In this document: one piece after another, positions 27,720 to 38,554 of the stretch
How the letters are laid out: each line of letters begins with the position of its first letter
Position numbering within the stretch: position 1 is the stretch's first letter
Assembly: GCA_001942185.1 (NCBI GenBank)
Contig: MKJV01000082.1
Span: 36,990-100,989, forward strand
Direction: 5' to 3'
Origin: Pseudonocardia sp. CNS-004
Lineage (GTDB): Bacteria > Actinomycetota > Actinomycetes > Mycobacteriales > Pseudonocardiaceae
Length of the DNA: 64,000 nucleotides
Position numbers and translations under genes: made by a program
The notes under the pieces: model-generated
Databases searched by the model: none
Seen by the model: the letters and a program-made list of their open reading frames with translations, nothing else
Told to the model about the DNA's origin: nothing

Positions 27720-28097
27720 GTGGAGCGACCCGCGCTGAGGCTGTCCGCCACCGTGCTCGATGCACCGGATCCCCGTGCTCTCGCCGCGTTCTACCGGCAG
27801 CTCTTCGGCTGGCCGATCGTGGACGACCACCCGGCGTGGGTCACGCTCCGCCCACCCGGCGGCGGCCCGGGGTTCTCCTTCCAGCTGGAGGAGCGCTACG
27901 AGCGCCCCGTCTGGCCCGCGGAGCGCACGCGGCAGCAGATGCAGCTGCACATGGACATCGAGGTCGAGGACCTCGACGGCGCCGTCGCCTACGCGCTCGA
28001 GGCGGGCGCGACGCTGGCCGATTTCCAGCCCCAGGAGAACGTGCGGGTGCTGCTGGACCCGGCGGGGCACCCGTTCTGCTTCTTCGTGAACGCCTGA
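27720..28097 (+). CDS. VOC family protein
   Basis: A 125-residue VOC protein with the pairwise beta-alpha-beta-beta-beta layout: LRLSATVLDAPDPRALAAFY, then FGWPIVDDHPAWVTL, and in the second half QLHMDIEVEDLDGAVAYALE, AGATLADFQP and VLLDPAGHPFCFF. The HMDIEVED His is a usual metal position. GTG 27720 has CATACT seven bases upstream and no ribosome binding site, consistent with a leaderless transcript. Such proteins act as dioxygenases, isomerases or antibiotic-binding proteins; nothing identifies the substrate. It is divergent from the Cmx-type exporter. Confidence 0.78.
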   Translation: MERPALRLSATVLDAPDPRALAAFYRQLFGWPIVDDHPAWVTLRPPGGGPGFSFQLEERYERPVWPAERTRQQMQLHMDIEVEDLDGAVAYALEAGATLADFQPQENVRVLLDPAGHPFCFFVNA

Positions 28098-28106
28098 CGC
28101 CGGCGT

Positions 28107-28538
28107 TCAGCGGTCGCGCGGCGGGCGGCCTATACCCGCGAGGTAGAGCACCACGAGCGCGATGCCGGGCGGCACCGCCACCCAGACCCACCACGGGTGC
28201 ACGAAGTTCCCGGTCGTCAGGCCGATCAGCCCCCACACCACGAGGTTGACCGCGGCGAGGCTGCTCCAGACGATCGTGAGCACCCGCATCGTGGTGCCCC
28301 CGCCGGTGTCGGAGAACACCAACCTGGCGCCGGGGACGGGCGGCGGGGCCGGCAGGTCGGCGGTGACCCCCGCGAGCTCGCCGCGGGTGCGGGCGGACCA
28401 CACGGACCTGACCCGCTCGTCGAACTCACCGAGGTCCAGCTGGCCGATCTCGTGCGCCTGCCGCAACCGCTCCTGCACCGCGGCGCGGTCGGCGTCCGAG
28501 ATGCGCATGTCCTCGGGTCGCACCGGCGGCTCGCTCAC
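28107..28538 (-). CDS. DUF1707 domain membrane protein
   Basis: A 143-residue protein. The N-terminal DUF1707 domain is MRISDADRAAVQERLRQAHE, IGQLDLGEFDERV and ARTRGELAGVTADLP. Two membrane helices follow near residues 85-105 (LTIVWSSLAAVNLVVWGLI) and 112-132 (WWVWVAVPPGIALVVLYLAG). The domain is common in actinobacterial membrane proteins of unknown function. GTG 28538 is preceded by CATGAT at a spacing of six bases, again a leaderless layout. It ends nine bases from the convergent VOC gene. Confidence 0.85.
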   Translation of the reverse strand: MSEPPVRPEDMRISDADRAAVQERLRQAHEIGQLDLGEFDERVRSVWSARTRGELAGVTADLPAPPPVPGARLVFSDTGGGTTMRVLTIVWSSLAAVNLVVWGLIGLTTGNFVHPWWVWVAVPPGIALVVLYLAGIGRPPRDR

Positions 28539-28657
28539 GCGCGAATCATGGCAGACCGCGACCCGATCGAGCGGGCGTGCACGTCCGGTGGTCGAGCGGC
28601 CGGGTACGGGCAACCGGTGGTGCGGATTCCGGCGGTGGCTGAGGCATGATCCCTGGG

Positions 28658-30488
28658 GTGACCGAGCACCCCGTCGCCCCCGTTCCCGATCGGCTCTTCG
28701 ACGACGAGCGCGAGGACCGCTGGCGCGCCCGGTTCACCGCGCCGCGGATGTCCCGGCCGGCGTGGGCGCGCGATGTGCCGGACCGCTGCGTCTACACCTC
28801 GAACGCCAGCGGGACGACAGAGGTGTACGTCTGGGACCGCGTCACCGACCAGCACCGGCGGGTCACCCACCGCCGCAGCGGCACCCACATCGCCACGTTG
28901 CCGCCGGACGGCGCCGCGGTCTGGTGGTTCGCCGACACCGACGGCGACGAGTTCGGCCGCTGGGTGCGGGAGCCGTTCGCCGGGCTGCCCGTGGACGCGA
29001 TCCGGAGCCTGCGCTCCCCGCCGTCGAGGACGGCTACCCGGCCGGGCTGGAGATCGGGCGGGCGGTCGTGGCCGCGGGAACCTCCACCGACGACGGCACC
29101 AAGATCTGGCTGTGCCGTGGCGACGGCCCGGCAGAAGTCGTCTACCAGCACGCGGAGGACGCGGGCGTCGGCGCGCTGTCGGAGGACGAGACGCTGCTCG
29201 CGATCAGCCACTCCGAGCACGGCGATTCCCGGCACCCCGCGGTGCGCGTCGTGCGGGTGGCCGACGGCGAGACCGTCGCCGACAAGTCGGACGGGCCCGG
29301 TCGGGGCCTCACCCCGCTGGTGTTCGCCCCGATCCGCGGGGACGGGCGGCTCCTGCTGCTGCACGAACGCCACGGCCGCGAGGAACTGCTGCTGTGGGAC
29401 GTCCTGGGCGGCACCGAGGAGGAGATCGCCCTCGACCTGCCCGGCGAGGTCTACGCCGACTTCCACCCCGACGGGCACCACTTGCTCGTCTGGCACACCG
29501 CGGCCGCCCGCACCCGGCTGTACCGCTACGACATCGACACCGGCGAGCTGGCCGAACTCCCCACGCGCCCGGGTGCGTCGGCTCCGCCGAGGTGCGGCCC
29601 GACGGCACCGTCGAGTACACCTGCTCGTCGGCCGCCGAGCCCTCGACCGTGCGCGCGCTGCACCCGGACGGCACCGACCGCGTGCTCGTCGCCCCGCCGG
29701 GAGACCGCGCGCCGGGCTCGGTGCCGGTGGCGGATCTGTGGGTGGACGGCCCCGGAGGGCGCGTGCACTCACTCGTCGCGCGGCCCACCGGCGTCGCCGG
29801 CCCGGCCCCTGCCGTGTTCGCCCTGCACGGCGGGCCGCACTCCGCCGACGAGGACCGGTTCAACGCGGGGCGGGCGGCGTGGGTGGACGCGGGCTTCGTC
29901 GTGGTCGAGGTCAACTACCGCGGGTCGACGGGCTACGGCTCCGGGTGGCGCGACGCCATCGAGGGCCGGCCCGGCCTCACGGAGCTTCAGGACGTGGCGG
30001 CCGTGTTCGACCGCTGCGTGGCCGACGGCCTCGTCGACCCGCGGCGCTGCGTGGTGGAGGGCTGGTCGTGGGGCGGCTACCTCGCGCTGCTCGCGGTCGG
30101 CACGCAGCCGCAGCGGTGGGCGGCGGCGCTCGCCGGGGTGCCCGTCGCCGACTACCTCACCGCGTACGCGGACGAGATGGAACAGCTGCGTGCGTTCGAC
30201 CGGGCGCTGTTCGGTGGATCGCCGGCCGAACGCCCCGATGCCTACCGCGACGCTTCGCCCCTCACCTACGTCGGCCAGGTGCGCGCGCCGGTGCTCGTGC
30301 TCGCGGGCGAGAACGACCCGCGCTGCCCGATCCAGCAGGTCGACAACTACCTGGACGCCCTCGCCGCCCGCGGCGACGTGCCGTACGAGGTGAGCCGCTT
30401 CGACGCGGGCCACGGCAGCCTCGTGGTCGAGGAGACGCTCCGCCACGTGGCGACGGAGATCGATTTCGCCCGCCGCGCAACGGGCTGA
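28658..30488 (+). CDS. S9-family prolyl oligopeptidase-like serine peptidase, two frameshifts
   Basis: Alpha/beta hydrolase peptidase with an N-terminal beta-propeller of about 350 residues (repeated VYVWDRVTDQHRRV and LLLWDVLGG-type strands). The catalytic domain has the nucleophile in EGWSWGGYLALLA, the Asp in LAGENDPRCPIQQ and the His in DAGHGSLVV. Corrected length is about 610 residues. Single bases are missing near 29015 and 29580. It has no signal peptide, so it is cytoplasmic, probably trimming small peptides. GTG 28658 has CATGAT seven bases upstream; ATG 28646 overlaps that box and is less likely. Confidence 0.87.
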
Positions 30489-30568
30489 GAGATCAGCTCA
30501 CCCGGAGACAGCGCCACCGTCATGCTCCGGTAGCCGATCGGAAACACAGCGGGGGGAGGCTGGCCCTC

Positions 30569-31614
30569 GTGGCACTGTGGCGGATGCATGTCGAGCTCGC
30601 GGACCAACCCGGCCGTCTCGGCGGGCTGGCCACGGCTGTCGGAGGGGCGGGCTGCAACATCCTGTCCCTCCACGTCGTCGGCGAGCCCACCGACGACGGA
30701 GCGGTCACCGACGAGCTGCTCGTGCAGGTGCCCGACCACGTCGAGCCCGCGGTGCTGGTCACCGCCGTCGAGGCGGCCGACATCCCGTGCACCCTGCTGG
30801 TGCGGGCCGACGCCACGGAGCTGTCCGACCCGGCCACCACCGCGCTGGCACTCGCACGGATGGTCGTGGCCGACCCGGGCAGCGCCGCGAGCGCGGTGGC
30901 CACGATGTTGCGGGCCCGCCTGGTGGACCCTGCCGTGCCCTCGTCGGAGCACGTCCACACGCTGCGCGGGGGCACCCAGCAGATCCACGTCGGCCGCCCG
31001 TGGCCCTTCACCGCCACCGAGCTCTCGCGGGCCGCTGCGCTGCTCGAGCTCGCCACCCAGCTCGCGATGCGGGCGCCGGTCCGCGCCACGGGCACCGACC
31101 GCAGCCTGCTGCTCCGCGACGGGTCGGAGGTGCGGCTGCGCGCCGCAGAACCCGGGGACGGCCCGCTGGTGGCAGCGCTGCACGCCCGCTGCTCCCCGGC
31201 GTCGCGGCGCTCCCGTTACCTCAGCCCGACTCCGCGGCTGCAGCCCGACGAGCTGGCCGCGCTGCTCGGTCCGCCCGCCTCCGCTGCCGCGCTGCATTCC
31301 GTGCTGGCCGTCACCGCCGACGGCGGGAGTGCCGTCGGCATCGCCAACCTCGACCCGGAGCCGGGCGTGCCCCGCTCGGCCCGGGCGGCGGTGCTGGTCG
31401 AGGACGCTGGCAGGGCCGAGGCCTCGGCACGGCACTGCTGCGCCGCATCACCGAGGTGGCGACGGACCACGGTCTCGCCGAGATCGTCGGCTGCGCCCGC
31501 CCGGACGACGTCGGCATCACGCGGCTGCTGCGCCGCGCCGGCCTGCGCCCGGCGGCCGAGATATTCGGCACCGAGGTACGGCTGCGCGCCGCGCTCCCCA
31601 CCCCCGTCGGCTGA
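30569..31614 (+). CDS. ACT domain-GNAT acetyltransferase fusion, one frameshift
   Basis: The N-terminal ACT domain (residues 1-75) reads MHVELADQPGRLGGLATAVG, GCNILSLHVVGEP, the small-ligand-binding fold of amino-acid-regulated proteins. The middle 80 residues are helical and unrecognised. The C-terminal GNAT domain begins LRDGSEVRLRAAEPGDGPLV and, after restoring one base near 31406, has the acetyl-CoA loop QGRGLGTALLRRITEVA and the end LLRRAGLRPAAEIF. The fusion suggests a lysine or metabolite acetyltransferase controlled by an amino acid, as proposed for ACT-GNAT proteins of actinomycetes. GTG 30569 follows ggggggaggc. Confidence 0.82.
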
Positions 31615-31690
31615 GACGGCCCGGTACACCACGACCGGAACACCGCGGCCCCGCAACCGTGTCGTCGCGCGGTGTGCGTTGCGACGACGC

Positions 31691-32775
<1,085 letters not shown>

Positions 32776-32828
32776 GCTGTGCTCCTTCCACCGGCAGGAA
32801 CGTGCCGGACGATCCGAGTGAGAGGGAG

Positions 32829-32842
32829 GTAAAGCGCTTGCA
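32829..32842. promoter_or_regulatory. LacI-family operator, site 1
   Basis: gtaaagcgcttgca has the central CG palindrome AAGCGCTT typical of LacI-family operators. It lies 54 bases upstream of the ATPase gene, between it and the divergent binding protein gene. Confidence 0.65.
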
Positions 32843-32954
32843 GCCTGCCATGGCGGGGGGCCTGAGGAGAAGACCCAACACGAACGGTGACGGCTCACTA
32901 CATAGCGTTGGAGTTACGGCATCGTTACCGCGGTCGGTTGCCCGCGATGGTGCG

Positions 32955-32966
32955 TAAACGCTTTCA
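32955..32966. promoter_or_regulatory. LacI-family operator, site 2
   Basis: taaacgctttca is a second LacI-type half-symmetric site (AAACG.TTT core), 64 bases before the binding protein gene. The lacI gene at the end of the operon is the likely source of its regulator. Confidence 0.6.
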
Positions 32967-33029
32967 TTGCGCGGATCTCACGGGAAACGGGCGACCAGCC
33001 GGTTTCTCCCCATCGACGCGGAGGGTGCG

Positions 33030-34457
33030 ATGCCAGCCCCGAACTCTGGATCGATCCTGCGGAGACCGTCGCGCGGCACGGCGGTGGTCGGCGCCGCGCT
33101 GGGCCTCAGCCTGGTGCTCGCCGGATGCAGCGGCAGCAACGTCGCAGGCGGTGGCGGCGGGAACTCCGCGGCATCGAGCGAGGAATGCGCGCCGTTCGCG
33201 CAGTACGGCGACCTGTCCGGCACCCGGGTCACGATCTACACCTCGATCGTCGCCCCCGAGGACCAGCCGCACATCGACTCGTACCGCCAGTTCGAGGAGT
33301 GCACGGGCACCCAGGTCGTCTACGAGGGCTCGAAGGAGTTCGAGGCGCAGCTGCCCGTGCGCGTGCAGGCCGGCTCCCCGCCCGACATCGCGTACGTCCC
33401 CCAGCCCGGGATGATCAACACGCTGGTCTCGCAGAGCCCCGGTGCCGTCAAGCCGGCCCCGCAGACCGTGGTGGCGAACGTCGACCAGTACTACTCAGAG
33501 ACCTTCAAGTCCGCGGGCAGCGTCGACGGCACCCTGTACGGCGCCCCGCTCGGCTCGAACGTGAAGTCCTACGTCTGGTACTCGCCGCAGGCCTTCGCCG
33601 CGAAGGGCTACGCCGTCCCCACGACCTGGGACGAGATGGTGACGCTCTCGAACCGCATCGTTGCCGACGGCGGCAGGCCGTGGTGCGCGGGCATCGGCTC
33701 GGGCGACGCCACCGGGTGGCCGCTCACCGACTGGCTCGAGGACGTGATGCTGCGTGAGAACGGCCCCGAGGTCTACGACCAGTGGGTCTCGCACGCCATC
33801 CCGTTCGACGACCCGCGCGTCGTGGCGGCGCTCGACCGCGTCGGCTCGGTCCTGAAGAACGACGACTACGTGAACGGCGGCCTCGGCGACGTGGCGTCGA
33901 TCGCGACCACGACGTTCCAGGACGGCGGCCTGCCGATCCTCGACGAGGCCACTCCGGGCATGAACGCCTGCTACATGCACCGCCAGGCCAACTTCTACGC
34001 GGCCAACTTCCCCGAGGGCACCGACATCTCGGAGAACGGCCAGGCATTCGCGTTCGAGCTGCCGCCGATCGACCCGGGCGCCCAGCAGACGATCCTCGTG
34101 GGCTCGGAGTTCGTCGTCGCGTTCTCCGACCGGCCGGAGGTGCAGGCCTTCCAGGCGTACCTGTCGTCGCCGGAGTGGGCCAACACGAAGGCGAAGGCCG
34201 GCAGCGACCTCGGTCAGAGCGGCTGGATCAGCGCCAACACCGGGCTGGACCCGAACAACCTGTCCAACCCGATCGACAAGCTGTCCGCCGAGATCCTCCA
34301 GGACGAGTCCAACACCTTCCGGTTCGACGGCTCGGACCTGATGCCCGCGGCCGTGGGCTCGGCATCGTTCTGGCGCGGCATGACCGACTGGATCACCGGT
34401 CAGAGCTCCTCGGAGTCGCTGACCTTCATCGAGCAGTCCTGGCCCCCTTCCTCCTGA
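33030..34457 (+). CDS. ABC sugar-binding lipoprotein (AglE-like)
   Basis: A 475-residue family 1 solute-binding lipoprotein. The signal peptide ends at LVLAGCSG (lipobox). The mature part has the family fold: GTRVTIYTSIVAPEDQPHID, FEECTGTQVVYEGSKEFEAQ, then AGSPPDIAYVPQPGMI. The wording resembles AglE proteins for alpha-glucosides such as sucrose or trehalose, but substrate is inference. ATG 33030 follows gcggagggtgcg. Two permeases and a LacI regulator follow in order, and the ATPase is divergent. No glycosidase is present in the cluster. Confidence 0.9.
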   Translation: MPAPNSGSILRRPSRGTAVVGAALGLSLVLAGCSGSNVAGGGGGNSAASSEECAPFAQYGDLSGTRVTIYTSIVAPEDQPHIDSYRQFEECTGTQVVYEGSKEFEAQLPVRVQAGSPPDIAYVPQPGMINTLVSQSPGAVKPAPQTVVANVDQYYSETFKSAGSVDGTLYGAPLGSNVKSYVWYSPQAFAAKGYAVPTTWDEMVTLSNRIVADGGRPWCAGIGSGDATGWPLTDWLEDVMLRENGPEVYDQWVSHAIPFDDPRVVAALDRVGSVLKNDDYVNGGLGDVASIATTTFQDGGLPILDEATPGMNACYMHRQANFYAANFPEGTDISENGQAFAFELPPIDPGAQQTILVGSEFVVAFSDRPEVQAFQAYLSSPEWANTKAKAGSDLGQSGWISANTGLDPNNLSNPIDKLSAEILQDESNTFRFDGSDLMPAAVGSASFWRGMTDWITGQSSSESLTFIEQSWPPSS

Positions 34458-34576
34458 CGGAGGGCCGGTAGCGGTGTCCCCCGGCGCGGGGCGGACGTGA
34501 CCCGTCCGCCCCGGCGCTCCCTCGGCGTGCTCGGAGCCCGATCCCGGGCCGTAAGACCCTTCGGAGGTGAGCCGGC

Positions 34577-35545
34577 TTGACCCTGCTCGACAAACTTCTG
34601 CAACTGCTGGTCGCGGTCGTGGTCTTCGCCGCCGTGATGGGCATCGTCCTGTTCGTCGCCGACCGGGCGAGGGGCCGCCGGACCGACGTGGTCTCCGGCG
34701 TCGCGTTCATCGCGCCCGCGGTACTGCTCCTGCTCGTCGGGTTGCTCTACCCCGCGGGCCGCACGGCGCTGCAGTCGTTCCTCGACGCCGGCAGCGCGGG
34801 TTTCGTCGGGCTCGACAACTACATCCGGATCTTCACCCAGCCCGACCTGGTGGTCGTGCTGCGCAACACGCTGCTCTGGGTGGTGATCACCCCGATCCTC
34901 GCGACGGCCATCGGGCTGGTCTACGCGGTGCTCGTCGACCGCACCCGGTTCGAGGCGTTCGCGAAAGCGCTGATCTTCCTGCCGATGGCGATCTCGTTCG
35001 TCGGCGCGGCGATCATCTGGAAGTTCGTCTACGCCTACCGGCCCAACCAGCAGAACATCCAGCAGATCGGGTTGGTCAACCAGTTCCTGGTCTGGCTCGG
35101 CTTCGAGCCGGTGAACTTCATCCTCATCGAGCCGTGGAACAACCTGCTGCTGATCGTCGTGATGATCTGGATCCAGGCCGGGTTCGCGATGACCGTGCTG
35201 TCGGCCGCGATCAAGGCCATCCCGAGCGACATCGTCGAGGCCGCCCGGCTGGACGGCGTCGGAGGCCTGCGCCTGTTCTTCTACATCACGCTGCCGAGCA
35301 TCCGGCCCGCCGTGGTCGTGGTCATCACCGCGATCAGCATCGCGGTGCTGAAGGTCTTCGACATCGTGCGCACCATGACCGGTGGCCAGTTCGGCACGAG
35401 CGTCGTGGCCAACGAGTTCTACCTGCAGAGCTTCCGGCTCTCCAACCTCGGCATGGGCTCGGCGCTCGCCATGGTCATCTTCATCCTCGTGGTGCCGATC
35501 GTGATCTACAACGTGCGTCAGATGCGGAAGGTGGACGCGCGATGA
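34577..35545 (+). CDS. ABC sugar importer permease 1 (AglF/MalF-like)
   Basis: A 322-residue permease with seven or eight predicted helices. An additional N-terminal helix (LLQLLVAVVVFAAVMGIVLF) precedes the core. The EAA loop is IVEAARLDGVGGLRLFFYIT, which docks to the ATPase. A periplasmic insertion, RPNQQNIQQIG to WLGFEPVNF, is of the AglF kind. TTG 34577 is the start, with ggaggtga nine bases upstream. Its stop overlaps the ATG of the second permease as ATGA. Gene intact. Confidence 0.92.
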   Translation: MTLLDKLLQLLVAVVVFAAVMGIVLFVADRARGRRTDVVSGVAFIAPAVLLLLVGLLYPAGRTALQSFLDAGSAGFVGLDNYIRIFTQPDLVVVLRNTLLWVVITPILATAIGLVYAVLVDRTRFEAFAKALIFLPMAISFVGAAIIWKFVYAYRPNQQNIQQIGLVNQFLVWLGFEPVNFILIEPWNNLLLIVVMIWIQAGFAMTVLSAAIKAIPSDIVEAARLDGVGGLRLFFYITLPSIRPAVVVVITAISIAVLKVFDIVRTMTGGQFGTSVVANEFYLQSFRLSNLGMGSALAMVIFILVVPIVIYNVRQMRKVDAR

Positions 35546-36455
35546 CCGTCCTGGACACCACGGGCACAGCTGGTCCCGGCCTCGCCTCCGCGGCGCCGTC
35601 CCGCTCGGCGACGGCGAAGAAGGGGCTCTCCTCGCCGTGGGCCTCGCTCGCCGCGCTGGTCATCGCCGTGCTCTGGACGATCCCCACGTTCGGCCTGTTC
35701 CTGTCCTCGTTCCGCCCGGAGCGCGACGTGCAGCGCACCGGGTGGTGGACGTTCCTCACCAACCCGAACCTGACGTTCGAGAACTACGCCGACGTGCTGT
35801 TCGGCGGCAGCCAGCCCCTCTCCGGGTTCTTCGTCAACTCGATCCTGATCACGATCCCGTCGGTCACGATCCCGATCATCCTGGCCACGATGGCGGCGTA
35901 CGGGTTCGCGTGGACGCGGTTCCGATGCGCGACACGCTCTTCGTGGCGATCTTCGCGCTCCAGATCGTGCCGCTGCAGGTCACGCTGCTGCCCCTCCTGG
36001 AGATCTTCGTCGGCACCGGCCTGAACGGGACGTTCTGGACGGTCTGGATCGCCCACTCCACGTTCGCGCTGCCGCTCGCGATCTTCCTGCTCCACAACTC
36101 GATGCGGGAGATCCCGGCGGAGCTGGTGGAGGCGGCCCGGGTGGACGGCGCGGGCCACGTGCGGATCTTCACGACGATCATGCTGCCGCTGATGAAGCCC
36201 GCGATCGCGGCGTTCGCGGTGTTCCAGTTCCTGTGGGTGTGGAACGACCTGCTGGTGGCGCTCGTGTTCGCGGGCGGCACGGCCGACGTCGCCCCGCTCA
36301 CGGTGCGCGTGGCCGAGCTCGCCGGCACGCGGGACTCCGACTGGCACCTGCTCGCGGCGGGCGCGTTCGTCTCCATCGTCATCCCGCTGATCGTCTTCTT
36401 CGCGCTGCAGCGCTACTTCGTCCGCGGCCTGCTGGCCGGCAGCGTCAAGGGCTGA
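35542..36455 (+). CDS. ABC sugar importer permease 2 (AglG/MalG-like), one frameshift
   Basis: A corrected 304-residue permease with six core helices. It starts with a polar 30-residue tail, then the helix WASLAALVIAVLWTIPTFGL and FLSSFRPERDVQRTGWW typical of MalG-type subunits. One base is missing near 35922, before MRDTLFVAIFALQIV. The EAA loop is ELVEAARVDGAGHVRIF. The end RYFVRGLLAGSVKG is the usual MalG-family C-terminus. It overlaps the first permease by ATGA and is followed 19 bases later by the LacI gene. Confidence 0.92.
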
Positions 36456-36474
36456 ACCGAGGGCTGGACCCGTC

Positions 36475-37482
36475 GTGACCACGATCAGGGACGTCGCCGA
36501 GGCCGCCGGGGTCTCCATCGCGACGGTCTCGCGCGCGCTGCACGGGTTGCCGCGCGTCTCCGACGCCACCCGGCAGCGCGTGCTCGCGGCCGCCGCCGAA
36601 CTGCGGTACGTGGCGTCCCCGAGCGCGGCGAGCCTCGCGAGCGGCCAGACGAACGCCGTCGGCGTGGTGGCGCCGTTCATCAACCGCTGGTACTTCGCGG
36701 CGGTCGTGCACAGCGCGGAGGAGCGGCTCCGCAAGGCGGGCTTCGACCTGCTCCTCTACAGCCTCGGCACCGACGTCCAGGAACGCCACCGGGCGTTCTC
36801 GGGCACCTTGCTGAGCAAACGCGTGGACGCCGTGCTGGTGCTGGGCCTGCACCCCACCGCCGACGAGGTCGCGGCGCTGTCCGCGGTGGGCGGACCGGTG
36901 GCGATCGTGGGCGCGAAGGTCCCCGGCTGGGCGAGCGTGCGCATCGACGACGAGGCCGCCGCCCGCAGCGCCGTGCGCCACGTGCTCGACCTCGGCCACC
37001 GGCGCGTCGGGTTCATCGGCGGCGACGACCCGCTGCGCACGGCGATGCCCGCCGAGCGGCGAGCCGGGTACCGGGCCGAGCTCATCGCGGCGGGCCTGCC
37101 CGTCCACCCGGAGCTCGAAGCGGTCGGCGAGTTCACGGTTCGCAGCGGGTACGCCGCCGCGGTGCGGCTCCTGCAGCTGCCCGAGCCCCCGACCGCCATC
37201 TTCGCCGCCTCCGACGAGATGGCGATGGGCGCGGTGCAGGCCGCCCGCCGCGCCGGCATCGCCGTGCCGCGGGACCTGTCGGTGATCGGCATCGACGACC
37301 ACGAGATGGCCGAGCTGCTCGACCTGACGACGGTCGCCCAGCCGGTGGTCGCGCAGGGGGTGCTGGCCGCCGAGATGCTCCTGGGGGCGCTGGTCGAGCC
37401 GGACGGCGAGCCGCACTCGGTCACCGTGCCGACGGAGCTGGTGGTACGGGGCACGACCGGCCCGGCTCCTCGTCGCGGCTAG
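36475..37482 (+). CDS. LacI-family transcriptional repressor of the sugar importer
   Basis: A 335-residue LacI/GalR regulator. The N-terminal HTH is TTIRDVAEAAGVSIATVSRA, followed by the hinge RYVASPSAASLASG. The sugar-binding domain has VGVVAPFINRWYFAAVV, HVLDLGHRRVGFIGG, AIFAASDEMAMGAVQAARR and LSVIGIDDHEMAELLDLTTV. It is the last gene of the importer operon and is intact. It should bind the operators at 32829 and 32955 in the divergent control region and release them on binding a sugar. The start is GTG 36475. Confidence 0.93.
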   Translation: MTTIRDVAEAAGVSIATVSRALHGLPRVSDATRQRVLAAAAELRYVASPSAASLASGQTNAVGVVAPFINRWYFAAVVHSAEERLRKAGFDLLLYSLGTDVQERHRAFSGTLLSKRVDAVLVLGLHPTADEVAALSAVGGPVAIVGAKVPGWASVRIDDEAAARSAVRHVLDLGHRRVGFIGGDDPLRTAMPAERRAGYRAELIAAGLPVHPELEAVGEFTVRSGYAAAVRLLQLPEPPTAIFAASDEMAMGAVQAARRAGIAVPRDLSVIGIDDHEMAELLDLTTVAQPVVAQGVLAAEMLLGALVEPDGEPHSVTVPTELVVRGTTGPAPRRG

Positions 37483-37488
37483 CGCCGC

Positions 37489-38418
37489 TCAGTTGCCGCC
37501 CGGGAGGCCCGGCATGCCGGACATGTCGGGCAGGTTCCGCATGTACGGCAGGTACGGGCCGGTGTCGACCGTCGACGGATCGGGCACCTGCGCCGTCACC
37601 GGCGCCCCGAAGTCGAAGTACTCGATGCTGATGTCCATGGTGGTGCGGCGGTTCGCGAGCATCTCCTGGACCTGCGGGTTGCTCCCGAGCATCTCCTGCA
37701 GCTCCGGTGACGCGGCGAGGTCCGCACCGGCCGTCTCCATGCGCACCTCGAGCCTGCGGACCCGGCCGTCGGAGTCGACGAACACCTGCCCCGGCATCGG
37801 GCCCGCGGCGCTCAGCGCCGCCTGCGTGAGGCCCCCGTCGACCACCACGCCGCTCTGGTCGGCGAGCCGCTTCGGGTCGATCGAGATCGCGTACCGGGTC
37901 ACCTCGTCGCCCCGCACGTCGGCCGTGCCGACCTCGCGCACGTCATCGGAGACGCCGCGGAGCAGGTCGAGCTGCTGGGACGGGTCGTGCTGGCCCACGG
38001 GCGTGTTGACCAGCTCGGAGAAGTCGGTCTTGTGCCATCGATCCGTGCCGGCCTCCCGCTGGTACAGCACGTTGTTGGTGAACACGACCTCCTCGTCGAG
38101 CGTGCCCAGCATCGTGTCGACGGTGGTGAGCGTGCCGTCGCCGATCTGCCCCGCGTAGTCGTAGGTGCCCTCACCGGTGGACGTCGACGTCGAGTCGCCG
38201 AGGGAGTCGCCGGTGCTGGTGTAGGTCATCTCGAGCGCGTAGCGGGACGTGCCGGCCGCGCGGGTGAGGTCCGGCGCCGCGTGGGCCACGTCGAACGCCG
38301 TCCGCTCCGCGAACGAACCGCCGCCGGCCTCACCACCGCCGCACGCCGTCAGGAGCGTGATCCCCGCGATGCAGCCCGCGATGGCGGTCGCGCTCCGCCG
38401 TAGGACGCCGAAAGTCAT
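37489..38418 (-). CDS. LppX/LprAFG-like lipoprotein
   Basis: A 309-residue secreted lipoprotein with signal peptide and lipobox LLTACGGG. The mature part alternates beta strands (TSRYALEMTYTST, GTYDYAGQIGDG, VVFTNNVLYQREAG) and includes VTRYAISIDPKRLAD, VFVDSDGRVRRLEVRM and the end SIEYFDFGAPVTAQVPDPST. This layout and the final strand pattern fit the LppX/LprG-like lipid-binding fold of actinobacteria, though similarity is by pattern only. It is convergent with the lacI gene, six bases away. Confidence 0.75.
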   Translation of the reverse strand: MTFGVLRRSATAIAGCIAGITLLTACGGGEAGGGSFAERTAFDVAHAAPDLTRAAGTSRYALEMTYTSTGDSLGDSTSTSTGEGTYDYAGQIGDGTLTTVDTMLGTLDEEVVFTNNVLYQREAGTDRWHKTDFSELVNTPVGQHDPSQQLDLLRGVSDDVREVGTADVRGDEVTRYAISIDPKRLADQSGVVVDGGLTQAALSAAGPMPGQVFVDSDGRVRRLEVRMETAGADLAASPELQEMLGSNPQVQEMLANRRTTMDISIEYFDFGAPVTAQVPDPSTVDTGPYLPYMRNLPDMSGMPGLPGGN

Positions 38419-38554
38419 CTGCCCCTCCTCGTCGAGCCCGCTGGGCCGGGCTGCACTGCGATGGACCCGGAGGAGCCACCCGGCGTTGCCCCGCTGTGAC
38501 TCGGGTCACTTGACCTAGATCGATAGTCTCACGCCGGCGCGATCAGGGGGGACC

